64,000 bases of DNA from Gonocerus acuteangulatus (taxonomy: Eukaryota > Arthropoda > Insecta > Hemiptera > Coreidae). The notes below the pieces were generated by a model. The model did not search any database, had not been told where the DNA came from, and saw only the letters and a list, made by a program, of their open reading frames with translations. Position 1 is the first letter of the stretch; every line of letters starts with the position of its first letter. Positions 11,966 through 23,579 of this stretch are shown here, piece after piece. The DNA lies in NCBI GenBank assembly GCA_946811695.1, contig OX328130.1, forward strand, positions 69,613,973 to 69,677,972, read 5' to 3'. Both the position numbers and the translations under genes were made by a program.

Positions 11966-12666
11966 CAATTGGCTTTGGTAGCAGGTTGGCGTGCAAAGCT
12001 AGGAACACCGAGCTATGCTAGAGCCTTAATGAGCCTAGAGGCAGGAAGCTCTGTTTTAGGGCCGGAAAGAGCTCGTTACAGAGGCAGTATGCCCACGCTC
12101 CTAGCTTCTCTACTAGCTAGCAGCTGGTGGAGAGAGTGGATAGTACTCACTAGGGGCTGTTGGAGAGGCGCGACAGTACTCTATAGCAGTTCGTGGGGAA
12201 GCTCGATAGTGGTCTTTAGCAGTTTGCTGGAAAGCTTGTCTGAACTCCGTGCCCGGTGGAGCAGAAGCTTGATAAAACTTACTAGCAGCTGGTGGAGAGA
12301 GTGGATAGTACTCACTAGGGGCTGTTGGAGAGACGTGACAGTACACTATAGCAGTACGTAGGAAGCTCGATAGTGGTCTTTAGCAGTTTGCTGGAAAGCT
12401 TGTCTGAAATCCGTGCCCGGTGGAGCAGAAGCTTGATAGAACTTACTAGCAGCTGGGGGAGAGAGTGGATAGTACTCTCTAGGGGCTGTTGGAGACGCGT
12501 GACAGTACTCTATAGCAGTTCGTGGGGAAGCTCGATAGTGGTCTTTAGCAGTTTGCTGGAAAGCTTGTCTGAACTCCGTGCCCGGTGGAGCAGAAGCTTG
12601 ATAGAACTTACTAGCAGCTGGTGGAGAGAATGGATAGTACTCTCTAGGGGCTGTTGGAGAGGCTGG
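11966..12666. repeat. 33-bp minisatellite organised as a 165-bp higher-order repeat
   Basis: Near-identical units begin CAGCTGGTGGAGAGA at 12121, 12286, 12450 and 12615 (period 165). Each unit resolves into five related 33-bp monomers of the form CTATAGCAGctGGTGGAGAA. Because 33 and 165 are multiples of three, frames stay open on both strands. On the minus strand each monomer reads as 11 residues with a recurrent aromatic-x-x-ASP pattern, such as EYCRASPTAPS, EYYPLSPPAAS and KFYQASAPPGT. A more diverged lead-in occupies 11966-12120. No flanking exon signals were seen, so it is called a repeat rather than a gene. Confidence 0.85.
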
Positions 12667-12848
12667 GTACTAAGAATCATGGGATTCAGTTAAAATATTT
12701 TCTGCATGTTTGAAATTCATATAAACAAAGAGGTTAAGGAAGGATTAGAATAAAATATTTTATTAAGAGACATGAAATTTTTTGGGAACTTCGCATATTT
12801 TCCTTAATATCTCGAAAACAGTTGGTAAATCGTGGTAAGTGGATCTAG
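12663..12848 (+). repeat. Family H internal module (first part of interrupted copy H2)
   Basis: GGTACTAAGAATCATGGGAT, TTTTCTGCATGTT, AAGGAAGGATTAGAATAAAA, TTTTGGGAACTTCGCATA and CTTAATATCTCGAAAACAG match the internal module of the H copies at 34738, 36660 and 43716. The copy is interrupted and resumes at about 14172. Confidence 0.8.
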
Positions 12849-13640
12849 GCGCACGGTAGTGCGCCAGGCCAAGTTCCGGCCTAAGCATACTGTGTGTATA
12901 TTACAGGAGGTCTTAGAGCCGATTTTTACCCTCTCATAACTTTCAACCAGGTGAAGATAAAGTTATGAAATTTTACATAGGTATTATACTACTAGATGTG
13001 AGTAAAACTGTAAATTTTCATAGTTCTACATCGAATAGTTTCTGAGATATAAGCGATAGAAAATCGGGATTTATAGGACTCACTCACTCACTGACTCATC
13101 AAAATTATAAGGCACTTCCCATGATGCTAGACACTTGAAATTTTGCAGGATGATAGATATGAAGGTGTTATTATAGGAAAAAATCGAAAACCCCTGAAAA
13201 GTTGTGTTTGACGCCGCTTCCGGGGCGGTGGCGTGCCAGTTTTGTACTTCCTTGGGAAACTCATCATTCCGTCCGAAACCCATGATGTGGGGTATCAAAT
13301 GAATCGTCTCGGAATGAAGAACCTATATTTGATGTTTTAAGAAACATTTAGACGCATATAGGCTTGGTCAAAATCTTATGCCAGCTGTCTGCCTGTACGT
13401 TTGTTACATATACAAATCCGAACCAACAGACCAATTTTGACTAAACTTATGACACAGGTGGGTCTTGATACGGGGAGAATCATAGGCTAGGTTAAATTGT
13501 CTATCAGCTGTCTGTCTGTCTGTTTGTTCCAGTTAGGAGAACTTTAAGAAGAATCCAAAGACCCTGGTTTTATATGAAGTACAAAAGCCAGTAGGTATGC
13601 AGCAAGTAAATTTTAATTAATACTTAGAAAAAAAGTAATG
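12849..13640. other. Repeat-like insertion in H2, no gene
   Basis: It contains the arthropod-type repeat text CAATTTTGACTAAACTTATG followed by ACACAGGTGGGTCTTGATAC and two CAGCTGTCTG.CTGT stretches. Similar text occurs near 26110 and 26840. No coding frame was found. Confidence 0.5.
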
Positions 13641-13644
13641 AGAT

Positions 13645-14166
13645 CCCCAAAAAAACATAAATGTGAAATAGAGGCCAAGTTCCCCCCCCCCAAAAAAAAA
13701 TATTTGCCAATACAAGAGATGATACAAGAAAGAAATGTCCAAGTTCATTACTTAGAAGACCTATTAGTTACTTACTAAGAACAGTAAAGACACTTCAACT
13801 GACCTTTAAAAACAACAATAAAAATACTTTTATCCAGTTACTAAAATATCAATTTCCTCAACCAGGTATATTCTTAAACTTGGCAATGTTTAGTATTCTC
13901 TCTAAAGATAATTTCGACACAAATAAAACATTGCCAAGTTTAAGAATATACCTGGTTGAGGAAATTGATATTTTAGTAACTGGATAAAAGTATTTTTATT
14001 GTTGTTTTTAAAGGTCAGTTGAAGTGTCTTTACTGTTCTTAGTAACTATGAGGTCTTCTAAGTAATGAACTTGGACATTTCTTTCTTGTATCATCTCTTG
14101 TATTGGCAAATATTTTTTTTGGGGGGGGGGAACTTGGCCTCTATTTCACATTTATGTTTTTTGGGG
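13645..14166. repeat. Long near-perfect hairpin (about 240-bp arms, 34-bp loop)
   Basis: The left arm (13645-13891) and the right arm (13926-14166) are reverse complements along their whole length. Visible differences are a small indel near the TTACTTACTAAG segment and a homopolymer length change. The loop is 13892-13925. The arms have no recognised family. The structure would fold into a single long duplex if transcribed. It lies inside family H copy H2. Confidence 0.95.
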
Positions 14167-14171
14167 GCTAG

Positions 14172-14612
14172 AAGTAACATTTTCGATTAGTCGATGTCAA
14201 TCAGAGAAATACGTGCTTAAAACTTTAAATGTGTTTGTTTTGTTCGTTAGAACGGGTTTTCCTAGTTTTTAGCTCGCTTTTTAGTTGGTTGTCTTTTTGT
14301 TTTAAATTGCATATCTTTTTAGAATTAGTATTATAGTAGAAGAAGTCAAGAAAATTAGAAACATTTTGATATTTTTGAATACATTGAACTATGAAATAAG
14401 AATTTCACGTCTTTAGCAGTGGGGTCTGGCCATCCCAGCTGTAGGGTGTTCTAAGTAAAAGGGTACGCAGGCCCTTTGTCATCGGTCATAAAACTTTTCA
14501 AGAAAGGTTGAACGAAAAAAATAAGTTTTTCTATTTCAGTCTTTCCAAATGTCACTAGGGATAAGAACGGAGCCGCGCTAAGATGACGCTGTTCCTGCGA
14601 GTCGGACTTTTT
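14172..14612 (+). repeat. Family H 3' part (end of interrupted copy H2)
   Basis: It resumes with GATGTCAATCAGAGAAAT and GTGCTTAAAACTTTAAA and ends with ACTAGGGATAAGAACGGAGC, CGCGCTAAGATGACGCTGTT and CTGCGAGTCGGACTTTTT, the standard 3' terminus of the family. Confidence 0.85.
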
Positions 14613-15181
14613 TTAAAAGAAAAGGTACGATGGGCTGTTATTTGTACATATTTTCTTTACATCACTGTTAACCATGAGACTCGCCTCATTTGAGTTCATC
14701 ACAGATGGATATATACGACTCATTTCTCTTGGTGTGAGAAATGAGACATAACTTGTGACACGAGGCCACCTCATGAGGGAAGAAGAAAGCAGCGAAAATA
14801 CACAATATTAACACCTTCTAAGAACCCCTACAAGCATGATATGGGTACTTTTACTGTGACATGGGTACTTTCTTGGCGGCTGAGCTGTTGTCAACTTTTA
14901 CTCAGGTTTAGAACGGGACATATTCGAAAGTGGCTGAGGTTAACAACCGCCAAGATACTATGACATTTGCAGACCACGTGCTACACCTGTTTGCTTTTAG
15001 CCATGCTCTTTCAGACTGCTGTACTCATATTAACGACTTTCTAGGTCATGCTAATTTACAGCAGTCTTCTTTTCATTCATAACATTTTGAATTCATAAAA
15101 TAATATTATTCGCTATTGAATAAAACACAATAAATGTATTATAATTATTTTGTTGTAACAAATTCCAAAATATCTCAGGGG
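14613..15181. other. No gene recognised
   Basis: Mixed-composition sequence with no repeat shared elsewhere in the window and no exon-like frame. Confidence 0.4.
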
Positions 15182-15185
15182 AAGA

Positions 15186-15250
15186 GCCATCGGCCACACC
15201 CACGTTGAAAACACCGAAGATAAGCAACGTTGGACGTGGTCAGCAATTTG
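15186..15250 (+). pseudogene. 5S rRNA-derived fragment with internal deletion
   Basis: CCCACGTTGAAAACACCGAA followed by GATAAGCAACGTTGGACGTG and GTCAGCAA matches the eukaryotic 5S rRNA order (CATGTTGAA.ACACCGG ... CCGAAGTTAAGCAACGTCGGGC ... GGTTAGTA). The segment between ACACC and GAAG is missing. Only the 5S-like head is seen here. Two other 5S-headed units lie at 47068-47250 and 53676-53806, so it is probably a decayed 5S-derived SINE rather than a 5S gene. Confidence 0.7.
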
Positions 15251-15381
15251 ATTTGAGTGAACATCAGGGAAAACCACGTGCCTTTGGCATCATTAAAGGG
15301 TTTTCAACGCTTCAAATGTTGCCCAATGCTTGAGTCAATTATTATACAAACCAAAGAACAGGCTTTTCCAACCAAAGAACA

Positions 15382-16058
15382 GGCCAAAGAATTACTTTTC
15401 ATGTTTCAAAAAAGGCTACAGCCTCCAAATCTTAACCGATTTCAATGATTTTTTTTTTTTTTTTTTTTTATTAAATGAAAGATAATACAATTTAGAACAA
15501 CTTCGTCTGGCCAGATTTTTGTTTTTTGTTTCCTCTGTTAATTAAATTACGTATAAATCATTCAAGAACTTTTACAATTGAACATTAAATTATATTTTAT
15601 TTTTCACCCAACTTAATATCAGCACTGATATTGCTGAATTTAAACATTCAAAACCTGATTATACTTGGAAAAAATCAGACTCACATCTTAATAAAACGTA
15701 AATTTATCTTAATTCAACAATGAGATTAATTGAAATAATGTGATTTTTGAATGATTTGAAAATAGATTTTGATGTTTTCCAAGTCTAATCAGGATTTGAA
15801 TGTTTAATTTTAAAGATATCAGTGCTGATATTAAGTTATATGAAATTTTTTTAAAAAAATGTATCTTCAATTATAAACGTTTGTGAATTATTTACAATAC
15901 TGTAATTTAATAAATAGGGGAAACAAAAAACAAAAATCTGGCCTGAAAAAGTTGTTCTAAATTTTATTAGCTCTCATTTAAAAAAAATGCATTCAAATCA
16001 GTTAAGATTTGGAGGCTGAAGCCTTTTTTAAAACACGAAAAGTGTTTTGGCCCCACTG
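15382..16058. mobile_element. Foldback/MITE element with about 270-bp inverted arms
   Basis: The arms 15382-15665 and about 15770-16058 are inverted copies: GGCTACAGCCTCCAAATCTT against AAGATTTGGAGGCTGAAGCC, GTTTTTTGTTTCC against GGAAACAAAAAAC, and ATATCAGCACTGATAT against ATATCAGTGCTGATAT. The right end, read inward, is CAGTGGGGCCAAAACAC, a hAT-like terminus. The left end is eroded. No transposase frame is present. Confidence 0.75.
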
Positions 16059-16125
16059 TGCGACGCAAGGCTCTTATTGTTAATTTAAAAATTCTGTAAT
16101 GTACTACACTTGTATGTACAACAGA

Positions 16126-16391
16126 ATATATCGTCGATACAAATGCAAAGTATCGAATGTGAAAAGTGGTTGATACCTTATAGATGACTTTATATATATT
16201 TTATCCTATCATATATTTTAATTAGACTTAATGCACATTCGTTAGATTGATTTTCTGTAATTGATAATAATTTTTCTTTAATTCCGAGAGTTTTCCACGA
16301 CGTACATGAGTCCAACAGCAATCAGAAAAATTGAAAATGAAAAATGCGTTTTGGCACATTCGATACTTTGCATTTGTATCGACGATATTAC
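16126..16391. mobile_element. MITE with perfect 34-bp terminal inverted repeats
   Basis: The left end TATCGTCGATACAAATGCAA continues to GTATCGAATGTG and is repeated exactly in reverse at 16357-16391. The core is about 190 bp and AT-rich with no frame. It lies next to the 3' end of the reversed H copy at 16401. Confidence 0.85.
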
Positions 16392-16400
16392 AAAAAAAAA

Positions 16401-17350
16401 AAGTCCGTCTCGCAGGAACTGCATCATCTTAGTTCCGTTCATATCCCTAGTCTAATTTGGAAAGATTAAAATAGAAGCAGTTATTATTTTGGTTCCACCA
16501 GTCTTTTTTTTTAATTAATTATTATAATGGCGTGTCAACCCTTAAGGTCACTAACGCCATTCCTGTGTGTAGTAAAGTCTTGAAAGGTCTTGAAAGGTCA
16601 TGATTTACAATCTTACCTGGAAGGGTCGGCTAACACTAGGTCCCGCTAGTTTATTGTTGGAAATCTATATTTCTAACAATAAATTGTTTTTGTTATTTTA
16701 CTTAACCAGTTTCATTGTCAAATACATTATCCAACTATAAGCAATTAAAAAATAACAAGGAGTAAAACAGAGAAAAAGAACCGTTCGAATAAACGAAATC
16801 AATTAATTTAAAGTTTAAGGCACTTATTTCTCCGATTGACATCGCCTAATTAAAACTTTCTTCAGAACCTTTTCTGTAGAACATTTAGTAAGCTTTCGAA
16901 TGGTAATCATCCGCTTCACAAGATTGTCAACGGTTTTCGAGATACTGACGAAAGTATTCAAAGTTAGTTCCTAGCCCAAGAAGCATATAAAACGAGTACT
17001 TACAAGCTTATGAACTCAAAAACGTAAGCGTTACGATTTTTTTTGCGCGAATTTCGCCCCAAACGCCATCTTCCAGTAGGCGGATTTTGCTGGTTAACGA
17101 ACTTGACCTTTCAAATTAGAAGAAAGATTTTTGTACCAAATTTCATCAAAATCGGACCATTCGTCTTGTATCTACAGAGCGAACAGACAAATATATATAT
17201 ATCTAGTATATACAAATTTGAACCACCGTTATTTTCGGTCTCTAGGAGTTCTGAAACGCGAAATTTTCTAGTCGGCACTTCCGGATTGTTTCATTGTATC
17301 AACCTTATAAGCGGGGTTCCTCCCTATGGGGGAGGGAGGAACCGCGCTAA
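16401..17350 (-). repeat. Family H, copy H1 (both ends present)
   Basis: On the minus strand the copy begins TAGCGCGGTTCCTCCCTC with its inverted partner GGGAGGAACCCCGC. It continues through CCGGAAGTGCCGACTAGAAA, GAACTCCTAGAGACCG, a short TA tract and GGAAGATGGCGTTTGG. It ends GAACTAAGATGATGCAGTTC with GCGAGACGGACTT. The apparent 127-codon frame at 17043-17426 is the repeat itself; the related frame of copy H5 is broken differently, so it is not a gene. A SINE-tail-like piece lies at about 16520-16570. Confidence 0.85.
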
Positions 17351-17454
17351 TGAAACCAAATTTCTCTTTTATTCTTTATTCATTTATTTTGTATTCACTA
17401 ATTTTTGTAGTTGTTCATATTTTTAATTTATTATTTTATTTGTTTTATATATAT

Positions 17455-17600
17455 ATAATTTCCAGGTACCAATTAATAAATTAATTAAAGGATGTGGCCA
17501 AGGGATCACGAATCCAGATCAGATAAAATCTTTAGTGCCCTCAAGTTTTGAACGCAGGTCCTCCTGCATATCCACTGAACTAACCTCGCCCCCTTAAAAT
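17455..17600 (-). repeat. SINE-A, truncated copy
   Basis: AGGTACCAATTAATAAATTA, AAGGATGTGGCCAAGGGA, TCTTTAGTGCCCTCAAGTTT and the tRNA-like head read in reverse (GAACGCAGGTCCTCCTGCAT, then CACTGAACTAACCTCGCCCC) identify this family. Confidence 0.75.
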
Positions 17601-17771
17601 ATAAACAATGATTTAAGCCTCAAGAATATTTTTTTCTGTAGGCAGAAGCTCACAGAATTAAAAAAAGTAATTTTCTGGTTATCATCAGTGGAATAAGCTG
17701 ATTTTATCAATACCAGAAATTTTTTTTTTTTTAAATTAATCATTTGACCCTTTGCTCAAATTTATAGAATT

Positions 17772-18070
17772 ATCGAATAAGGCGGAAGGTCAATAAAACT
17801 ACGCCAGACACTTTCAGGCTTTTTATTTCTCTTCCCTACATGTTTCGCACCATTTTGGCGCCTCTTCAGGGGAATATACTTAAAACATAACTTCAGCCTC
17901 AACTTGAGGAGTAGAACCTTCCACTAGCAGGGCCTCGTCTGGACAGCCTAGAAGTATATTCCCCTGAAGAGGGGCCAAAATGGTGCGAAACATGTAGGAA
18001 AGTCTAATAAAAAGTGTGAAAGTGTGTGGCGTAGATTTATTGACCTTCCGCATTATTTGATAATTCTATC
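17772..18070. mobile_element. MITE M2, about 110-bp inverted repeats, two GAAAC motifs
   Basis: The arms ATTATCGAATAAGGCGGAAG and, in reverse, ATTATCAAATAATGCGGAAG continue inward. Each arm carries the motif CTGAAGAG-hairpin-GCGAAACATGT (minus strand near 17838-17876, plus strand near 17960-17997). It is non-autonomous. The same motif is found in M1, M3, M4, M5 and M7. Confidence 0.85.
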
Positions 18071-18189
18071 ATTTTTTTTTTAATTCATAGACTAGATAAT
18101 CGAATATTATGCTTGGACACTATCGATATTTTGAACAGCTGACCAAATTCATCTCATTGATACAATTTAGAAAATCCTTAGTTATGACG

Positions 18190-18360
18190 GAGACCTGGTA
18201 GCGAAAGGCCCGCCTACGTTCCTTTTAGCTTTATTTATTTTTAAGGCTCCTGAAGACGTATCTTGGGGAGCGAAACATGTAGAGCCGTTCTAAAGAATTG
18301 ATTTAATTGTTAACTTTGGCTTTTATTTATCGATCTTCCGCTTAGATAAGTAAAAAAAAA
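18190..18360 (+). repeat. MITE-like fragment M7 with GAAAC motif
   Basis: GGCTCCTGAAGACGTATC and GGGGAGCGAAACATGTAGAG reproduce the motif of M2. Flanking text such as ATCTTCCGCTTAGATAAGT also resembles the M2 terminus. The inverted partner arm is not convincing. Confidence 0.55.
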
Positions 18361-18598
18361 AAAAGTTAAAACAATTACTGAAATAATTATTTGATTAATT
18401 GTTTCGGCGTTGATGTGACAATCCTCTCGAACAGAGAATCGATTCTCCGGGATATTTATGGCTTCAATTTATCACTGAAATTAAATGATCCTCCCTAATT
18501 GTTATTTATTACTCATACGAGTACAGGCTTCACAGTTTGTCACGATGTGAAACACTCCCTCTTAACAGAATGAAAATTGGACCGAAATATTTCTTTCG

Positions 18599-18759
18599 GG
18601 GTGTCCCGTGGTCAAGTGGCTAGCGCCTTAGATTCATAAGCGGGAGATGGTGGGTTCGATCCCCACCAGTGGCAGGAATTTTCTCATACCACGGCTCGTT
18701 GGGAAAATTCCTCGCTGTGCCCTGGATGGCAGCGCTAATGGCCTAGTTGTCGAGGTACC

Positions 18760-18835
<76 letters not shown>
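18599..18835 (+). repeat. SINE-M, tRNA-Met-like head, poly(A) tail
   Basis: The head contains GTGGTCAAGTGGCTAGCGC (A-box-like), a CAT triplet in the anticodon position (GATTCATAAGCGG) and GGTGGGTTCGATCCCCACC (B box in a T-arm). The body reads AATTTTCTCATACCACGGCT, then AAAATTCCTCGCTGTGCCCT, then GGATGGCAGCGCTAATGGCC. It ends in more than 70 A, so this is a young insertion. The 3' piece GCGCTAATGGCC..CCGTAAAA is shared with the 5S-headed SINE. A second copy lies reversed at 25748-25884. Confidence 0.9.
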
Positions 18836-18837
<2 letters not shown>

Positions 18838-20353
18838 GAGGAGGAAAAAGGAGATGTATATAATTTTATTTATAAATAAAAATACGAATTTTTAATTCCC
18901 AGACGGAAAAGAGGACATGGAAAATACCAGTTAGGGGGTCCGGAGAGTTTGTGGAAAATATTGGCGTAGATAGAAGAAATGCTCCTATCCCTCTCTTATA
19001 TAAGCCCTTGGTCCCGATCGAAATCCGATATTATAATAGAAAATCAGTCTTAATGAATCCATAAAGCATGAATTATCGATATTGAATCTCGCTAGCATAG
19101 AGGTATGCGATGAGAATGCTGACGGATGCTGTGCTAACCTCGTTGGAGATGAGCACTTCCTCTGCAAATTGTTTCTGGTATTTCCCCGCTAATTCGGCAC
19201 AACGAGCTCATTCCTGTCTCCTGCATGTTTGAGGATGACATGCTTTCATGGCGATTGGAGCATACATTTTACAATATCTTTAGCATTAACTTCCTAATAC
19301 CTAATTTTATTTAAGGTCAAATCAGCATTCAAAACCGCTTGAATTGTTTCATTAGAGCGAAATTGCTCAATATCCTCAAACAATGTATTTATGAACCCCT
19401 TACATTCAAGACGTATCAATTAATAAAACTGCTCTGCAAAAATCAGGATATTTTTCAAATGTTCTACTTGTCATTGTCTGTTAATATTTTGTTTTTCTAA
19501 CCTCTGAATTTTTAACCTTAACTCTGAAAGTAACCATAATTTAAATATCCTAGTTCGTATGAATGCCAATCATCTAGAAAAAGTACCCCAACTGACATTT
19601 AGTTAGGAAAACTAGTTTTAGTCACTTTTATCGAAAACAGTTACAGATATCACCTTTAAAATGGATTCATTCGTTTCCCTACGTCAAAGAACAAACAAAA
19701 TGCCTTTACAAACGTTAAAAAAAAGGCCATAGCATTGAGCCAAGTTTTAGGCCTTTAATACCTTAATAACTTTAATACCTTCATCAAATTATGTCCGTTT
19801 TAACGCGATTTCGTACAAACCCGATCGTTTTGGGTCATCAGAGAGTTTGTAATAACCCTGAACCGTTACCCTAAGGGCCTGAATCTATAAATGCCAGAAA
19901 TATTATAATAGATCAGATCGTTATGTATGTATGAAATCTATGCATGTTAAAACGGCCATAATTTAACGAAAACTGGCCAAGCTAGAAATGCACAAATAAA
20001 TAAGAGGGTATTATTAGGTTCTTGACAAGGTATTAAGGTCCGATAACTTGGCCCAATACTATGATTTCGTAACTTTCATAGGCTTACTTTTCTTGGGAGG
20101 GGCCTGGATCTTTTTCTTTTTTTTCAATGTTGGTTTCTTCAGAGGGATATAAATACTTTTCGTAAGTAAATTTAGGAATGATGGTTTTCTGAAAGAGCAA
20201 AAAGTCCAAAACGGACACTGGGATCAATGTAAATCACAACTTTTCAGGATTCTTCGATTTTTGTTTTTAATGTACGGCACAAAATTTCAGGTCTCTAGCT
20301 TTTCGCGAAGTGCCTAATAATTTTGATAAGTGAGTCGTATAGATTCCGATTTA
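18836..20353. other. No gene recognised
   Basis: AT-rich sequence. Phrases such as TTAACGCGATTTCGTACAAAC are repeat-like, but no second copy was identified. No exon-like frame was found. Confidence 0.4.
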
Positions 20354-20361
20354 ATATCACC

Positions 20362-20627
20362 CATGGGCGTATATAAGGGGGGGCCGAGGGGGCTGCAGCC
20401 CCTCCCTCGAAATTATGATCGGTAAAAATTTCATAAAACCCTTAAAAAAAGATTATTTAGTTCATAAAACATATTCTATTTTGGGTGTAATAGCGTTTAA
20501 GTTAGCTAATACTTTTCCAAGTTCTAAATTGTTAGTATTCCATACACCGGAAATGGTCTCAACCCCCCCCCCCCCCCCTGAAATTTTCCCAACCCCTTTC
20601 CGATATTATTTTCTATGTACGCCCATG
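20362..20627. mobile_element. hAT-type MITE G, copy 2, 8-bp target duplication
   Basis: It starts CATGGGCGTATATAAGG and ends TATGTACGCCCATG. Flanks ATATCACC and CTATCACC match at 7 of 8 positions. It has C- and G-runs and GGGCTGCAGCCCC near one end. It lies in reverse orientation relative to copies 1 and 3. Confidence 0.85.
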
Positions 20628-21127
20628 CTATCACCTGAATCTCAGAAAGGCTGAATGTAAAATTATGAAACTTTCTAATTTTACCCAAATCTATTAGTAC
20701 AATACCTACGGCTAAAAATCTCCCCTAATACTTCGTGTAATATACACGCTGTGAGCTTAGCCCAGCATAGGGCGCCTTGGTATTAAACATAAGTAATTAA
20801 AATATAACATTTTGAATGTTATTTTAACTTATGTAATCAAAGGTATTATTTACATTATCAGGTTTTCCACGTATAGATTTCAAGGCTGATTTCCTTTAGA
20901 ACGGTATCGAATTGGAACCAACATAAGCCCCACGGCATTCTAATACAGTGTAATTTGGAGAACAGGCCGGTAGAGAGAAGACAATAGGGGGAGTTTTGGC
21001 GTTGTTATCAGAAGGCATTGACAAGGGTTCGGCAGGCGAGGTTTGTTATAACACTCAGCTGGTGTTGGACCATTCGTATACCGGCTGGCTTTGGTCATGG
21101 ATGGCAGTTCGTTATTAAAATACTAGG

Positions 21128-21130
<3 letters not shown>

Positions 21131-21192
<62 letters not shown>
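21131..21192. repeat. (TC)n-(AC)n microsatellite
   Basis: About 30 bp of TC is followed by about 30 bp of AC. The sequence at 20636-21130 has no recognised gene. Confidence 0.9.
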
Positions 21193-21194
<2 letters not shown>

Positions 21195-21426
21195 ACTCTC
21201 ACTCTCTCGGGCTAACCCTTTGCCCTTACAAAGCGTCTGCATACGAAACGGCCTTTTCATACGTGCAGTTTTTTATGGTAGTGATCGACTGGAATTCAAA
21301 AATACTTATACTTATTATATTATTATAAAAAAAAAGGGTTCGATTATTATTATAAGATAATGACCCCACATTTCACAATGTATTTCATGTGACAGCAGAT
21401 CAAATCTCATTATAGTCGGAGTGCAG

Positions 21427-21840
21427 GTAACGCACGTATCAAGAAGTGTTTTATGAACCTTGAAATTTCGCTGTAGTGCATCTATTTGGTAGATGAGAAG
21501 ATATGCTTTGTTAGACTTACCGTGGAACATCAGGCACTGCGCATAGGTGAAAGGTGCAAAACAATATTGCCCAAAAATAGAGATTTAATCAGAAGCCTTA
21601 AGGCAATAATAAGGCATGAATAATAAATAAGGCAGACACCTTTAAGGGGGTTAAAATGTAAATAATAAACAAAACAAAGTACCTAGTTTTTATTTTTAAT
21701 ATTAAATGAAGTGTTTTATGCACGCTGCGATTTAAACAGCGTCTTCAATAATCATAATTGAATTTAATTACAAAAGGGCCGACACATTTTGTGGAGTTTA
21801 ATTATCAGGAAACATGAAAATAAATGTTGCCTAGAAATCT
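21427..21840. repeat. Solo arm of foldback family FB3
   Basis: AACGCACGTATCAAGAAGTG, CGTGGAACATCAGGCACTGC, GCATAGGTGAAAGGTGCAAA and GGCAGACACCTTTAAGGG match the left arm at 52421-52720. The rest (TTTAATTATCAGGAAACATG) matches the FB3 centre in reverse. Only one arm is present. Confidence 0.75.
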
Positions 21841-22269
21841 TGATTGTTGAAATCAATGAGACACTCGGCTTGCTCGCTCGATTGATGCATTTGGAGAGAG
21901 TGTGGGGTCAATCCATATCAAATCATCCAGAAAAATAGTGAAATGAAACCCATGTCCTCAGAATTGCCTGAAACTTTTTTTATTTGTTGAACTGGTCATT
22001 CTAATGATATATTCCAAATTTTAGTTAGATATCTTCAATACTTTTTGAGTTATGAATTTTTAAAGTTGTCTATAAAACTTGTTTTTGCTTTTACTGACGG
22101 TTTAAATCAAAGCGACTTTCATTTTCTAAAAAAATCATTACTCTGGTAATGTTAATGATATCTCAATGGGATTTTCACCAAAATAATCACAATTATATTT
22201 TGAATATGGAAAAAATATATTTACTATCTGTTATGTTTCTGGTTGCTAAGTATATTTATTTAAAAAAAA

Positions 22270-22620
22270 AAAAAAAAAAATCAGTCCCCTAACAGGCCAC
22301 AGGTGCCCAGAGGGGCAGATACTGTAGAGGTATCTGATTCTTGACCGAACGGCACACTAGGGGAGATAGTGTGGTCAATACTATGCTCCGGCCGCCTGAT
22401 TTTTCCCTTGCTGCTTCGACTGCTAGAGTCATTAGCACCAAGGTACCCATTGATAAATTATTTAAAGGCTGGGTAGGCCTAGGGACGATCTGGGACCCCA
22501 AATCCAACCCTCGAACGACGGCACTAGAAGAAAAAATCTTTAGTGCGCGCTCGGGTTTTGAACCTGGTCCTCCAGCTCATTAGTCGAGTGCTCTACCACT
22601 GAGCTAACCTCGCCCCCATT
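22270..22620 (-). repeat. SINE-A, near-complete copy nested in FB1
   Basis: Read on the minus strand it starts with the tRNA-like head GGGGGCGAGGTTAGCTCAGT, GGTAGAGCACTCG and B-box-like GGTTCAAAACCC. The body includes AAAGATTTTTTCTTCTAG and AAATCAGGCGGCCGG. It ends in a poly(T) on the plus strand (22263-22281, a poly(A) tail on minus). It interrupts the left arm of FB1 between TATTTATTTAAA segments, which suggests a target duplication. Confidence 0.85.
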
Positions 22621-23579
22621 TATTTAAAAACAATATTTTAATTTCAAATAAATGAAAAACATAAAAATTTGAAAAATCGATAAAAATAAAAGGCGCTCCA
22701 TAAAATCGAGTTCTTTTTTCATAGATACACTCTTAAATGTATAAACTATTAGATTTTAAAAGAAACTCTGGGATTTTGCTGTTAGGTTTCTTTTTTTTTC
22801 TTTTTTTTTTTTTTTGTGCATCTACTGCTAAGGTCATTAGCACCAGTTTTTATTTATTTATTTTATTGCTGTTAAGTATTCCTAGATCAATCAAATAATA
22901 TAATTTTTTTTTAATAATTAAGGATTAATATAAGTATACTGAAGCTACATTTATTATTACTTAGGTTAATCTTAATATTAACTTATGTTGGTACTAGAGT
23001 AAATAAACTATTTTTAAAGTTTACTGTAAACTTAGTTTTGGAAGTTTCCCAAAATTTAAGTAGGAGCAACTTTGATTTAGAAAATAATTTATAATATATT
23101 CTACTATAATAATATTCATCATATCAAAATGATATTCTCACCAAACTTTTCACTATTTCATTCTGGATACAATGAGCTACAAGATTAAAAAATTAATTAA
23201 TCAAAATAAAAGGCACTCCAATAACCAAAGTGTTTTGCTATTTTTTGCATTCCTAGAGACATGTAATAATAGGTTCTAAAACAAAAAGTTTGAGATTTTA
23301 AGTTCTTAATTTTTTATTCATCAAGAACACAAGGAAAATCATGAATACAGTCACAGGGGGGAACATGAATACAATAGAACACATCAAATGAAATTAAATC
23401 AAATCTTACAAAATATTTTCTTCATTGGAAGTTTGGATGAAAGTTGGTTAATTTTTTTAATCAGTTAGTCTTTTCATTTCTTATTTTAGGGGTTGTCTTT
23501 GCTTTAACATTTTTAAAGCAAAGACAACTCCGCCCAAGAAAATTATTAATGCAATAAATCAAACTGTGTTCTTTAAAGG

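Noticed and set aside
17043..17426. 127-codon frame with a related minus-strand frame at 43192-43527
   Set aside because: Both are readings of family H across its TA tract. Other H copies have stops or different TA lengths, so no conserved protein is supported.
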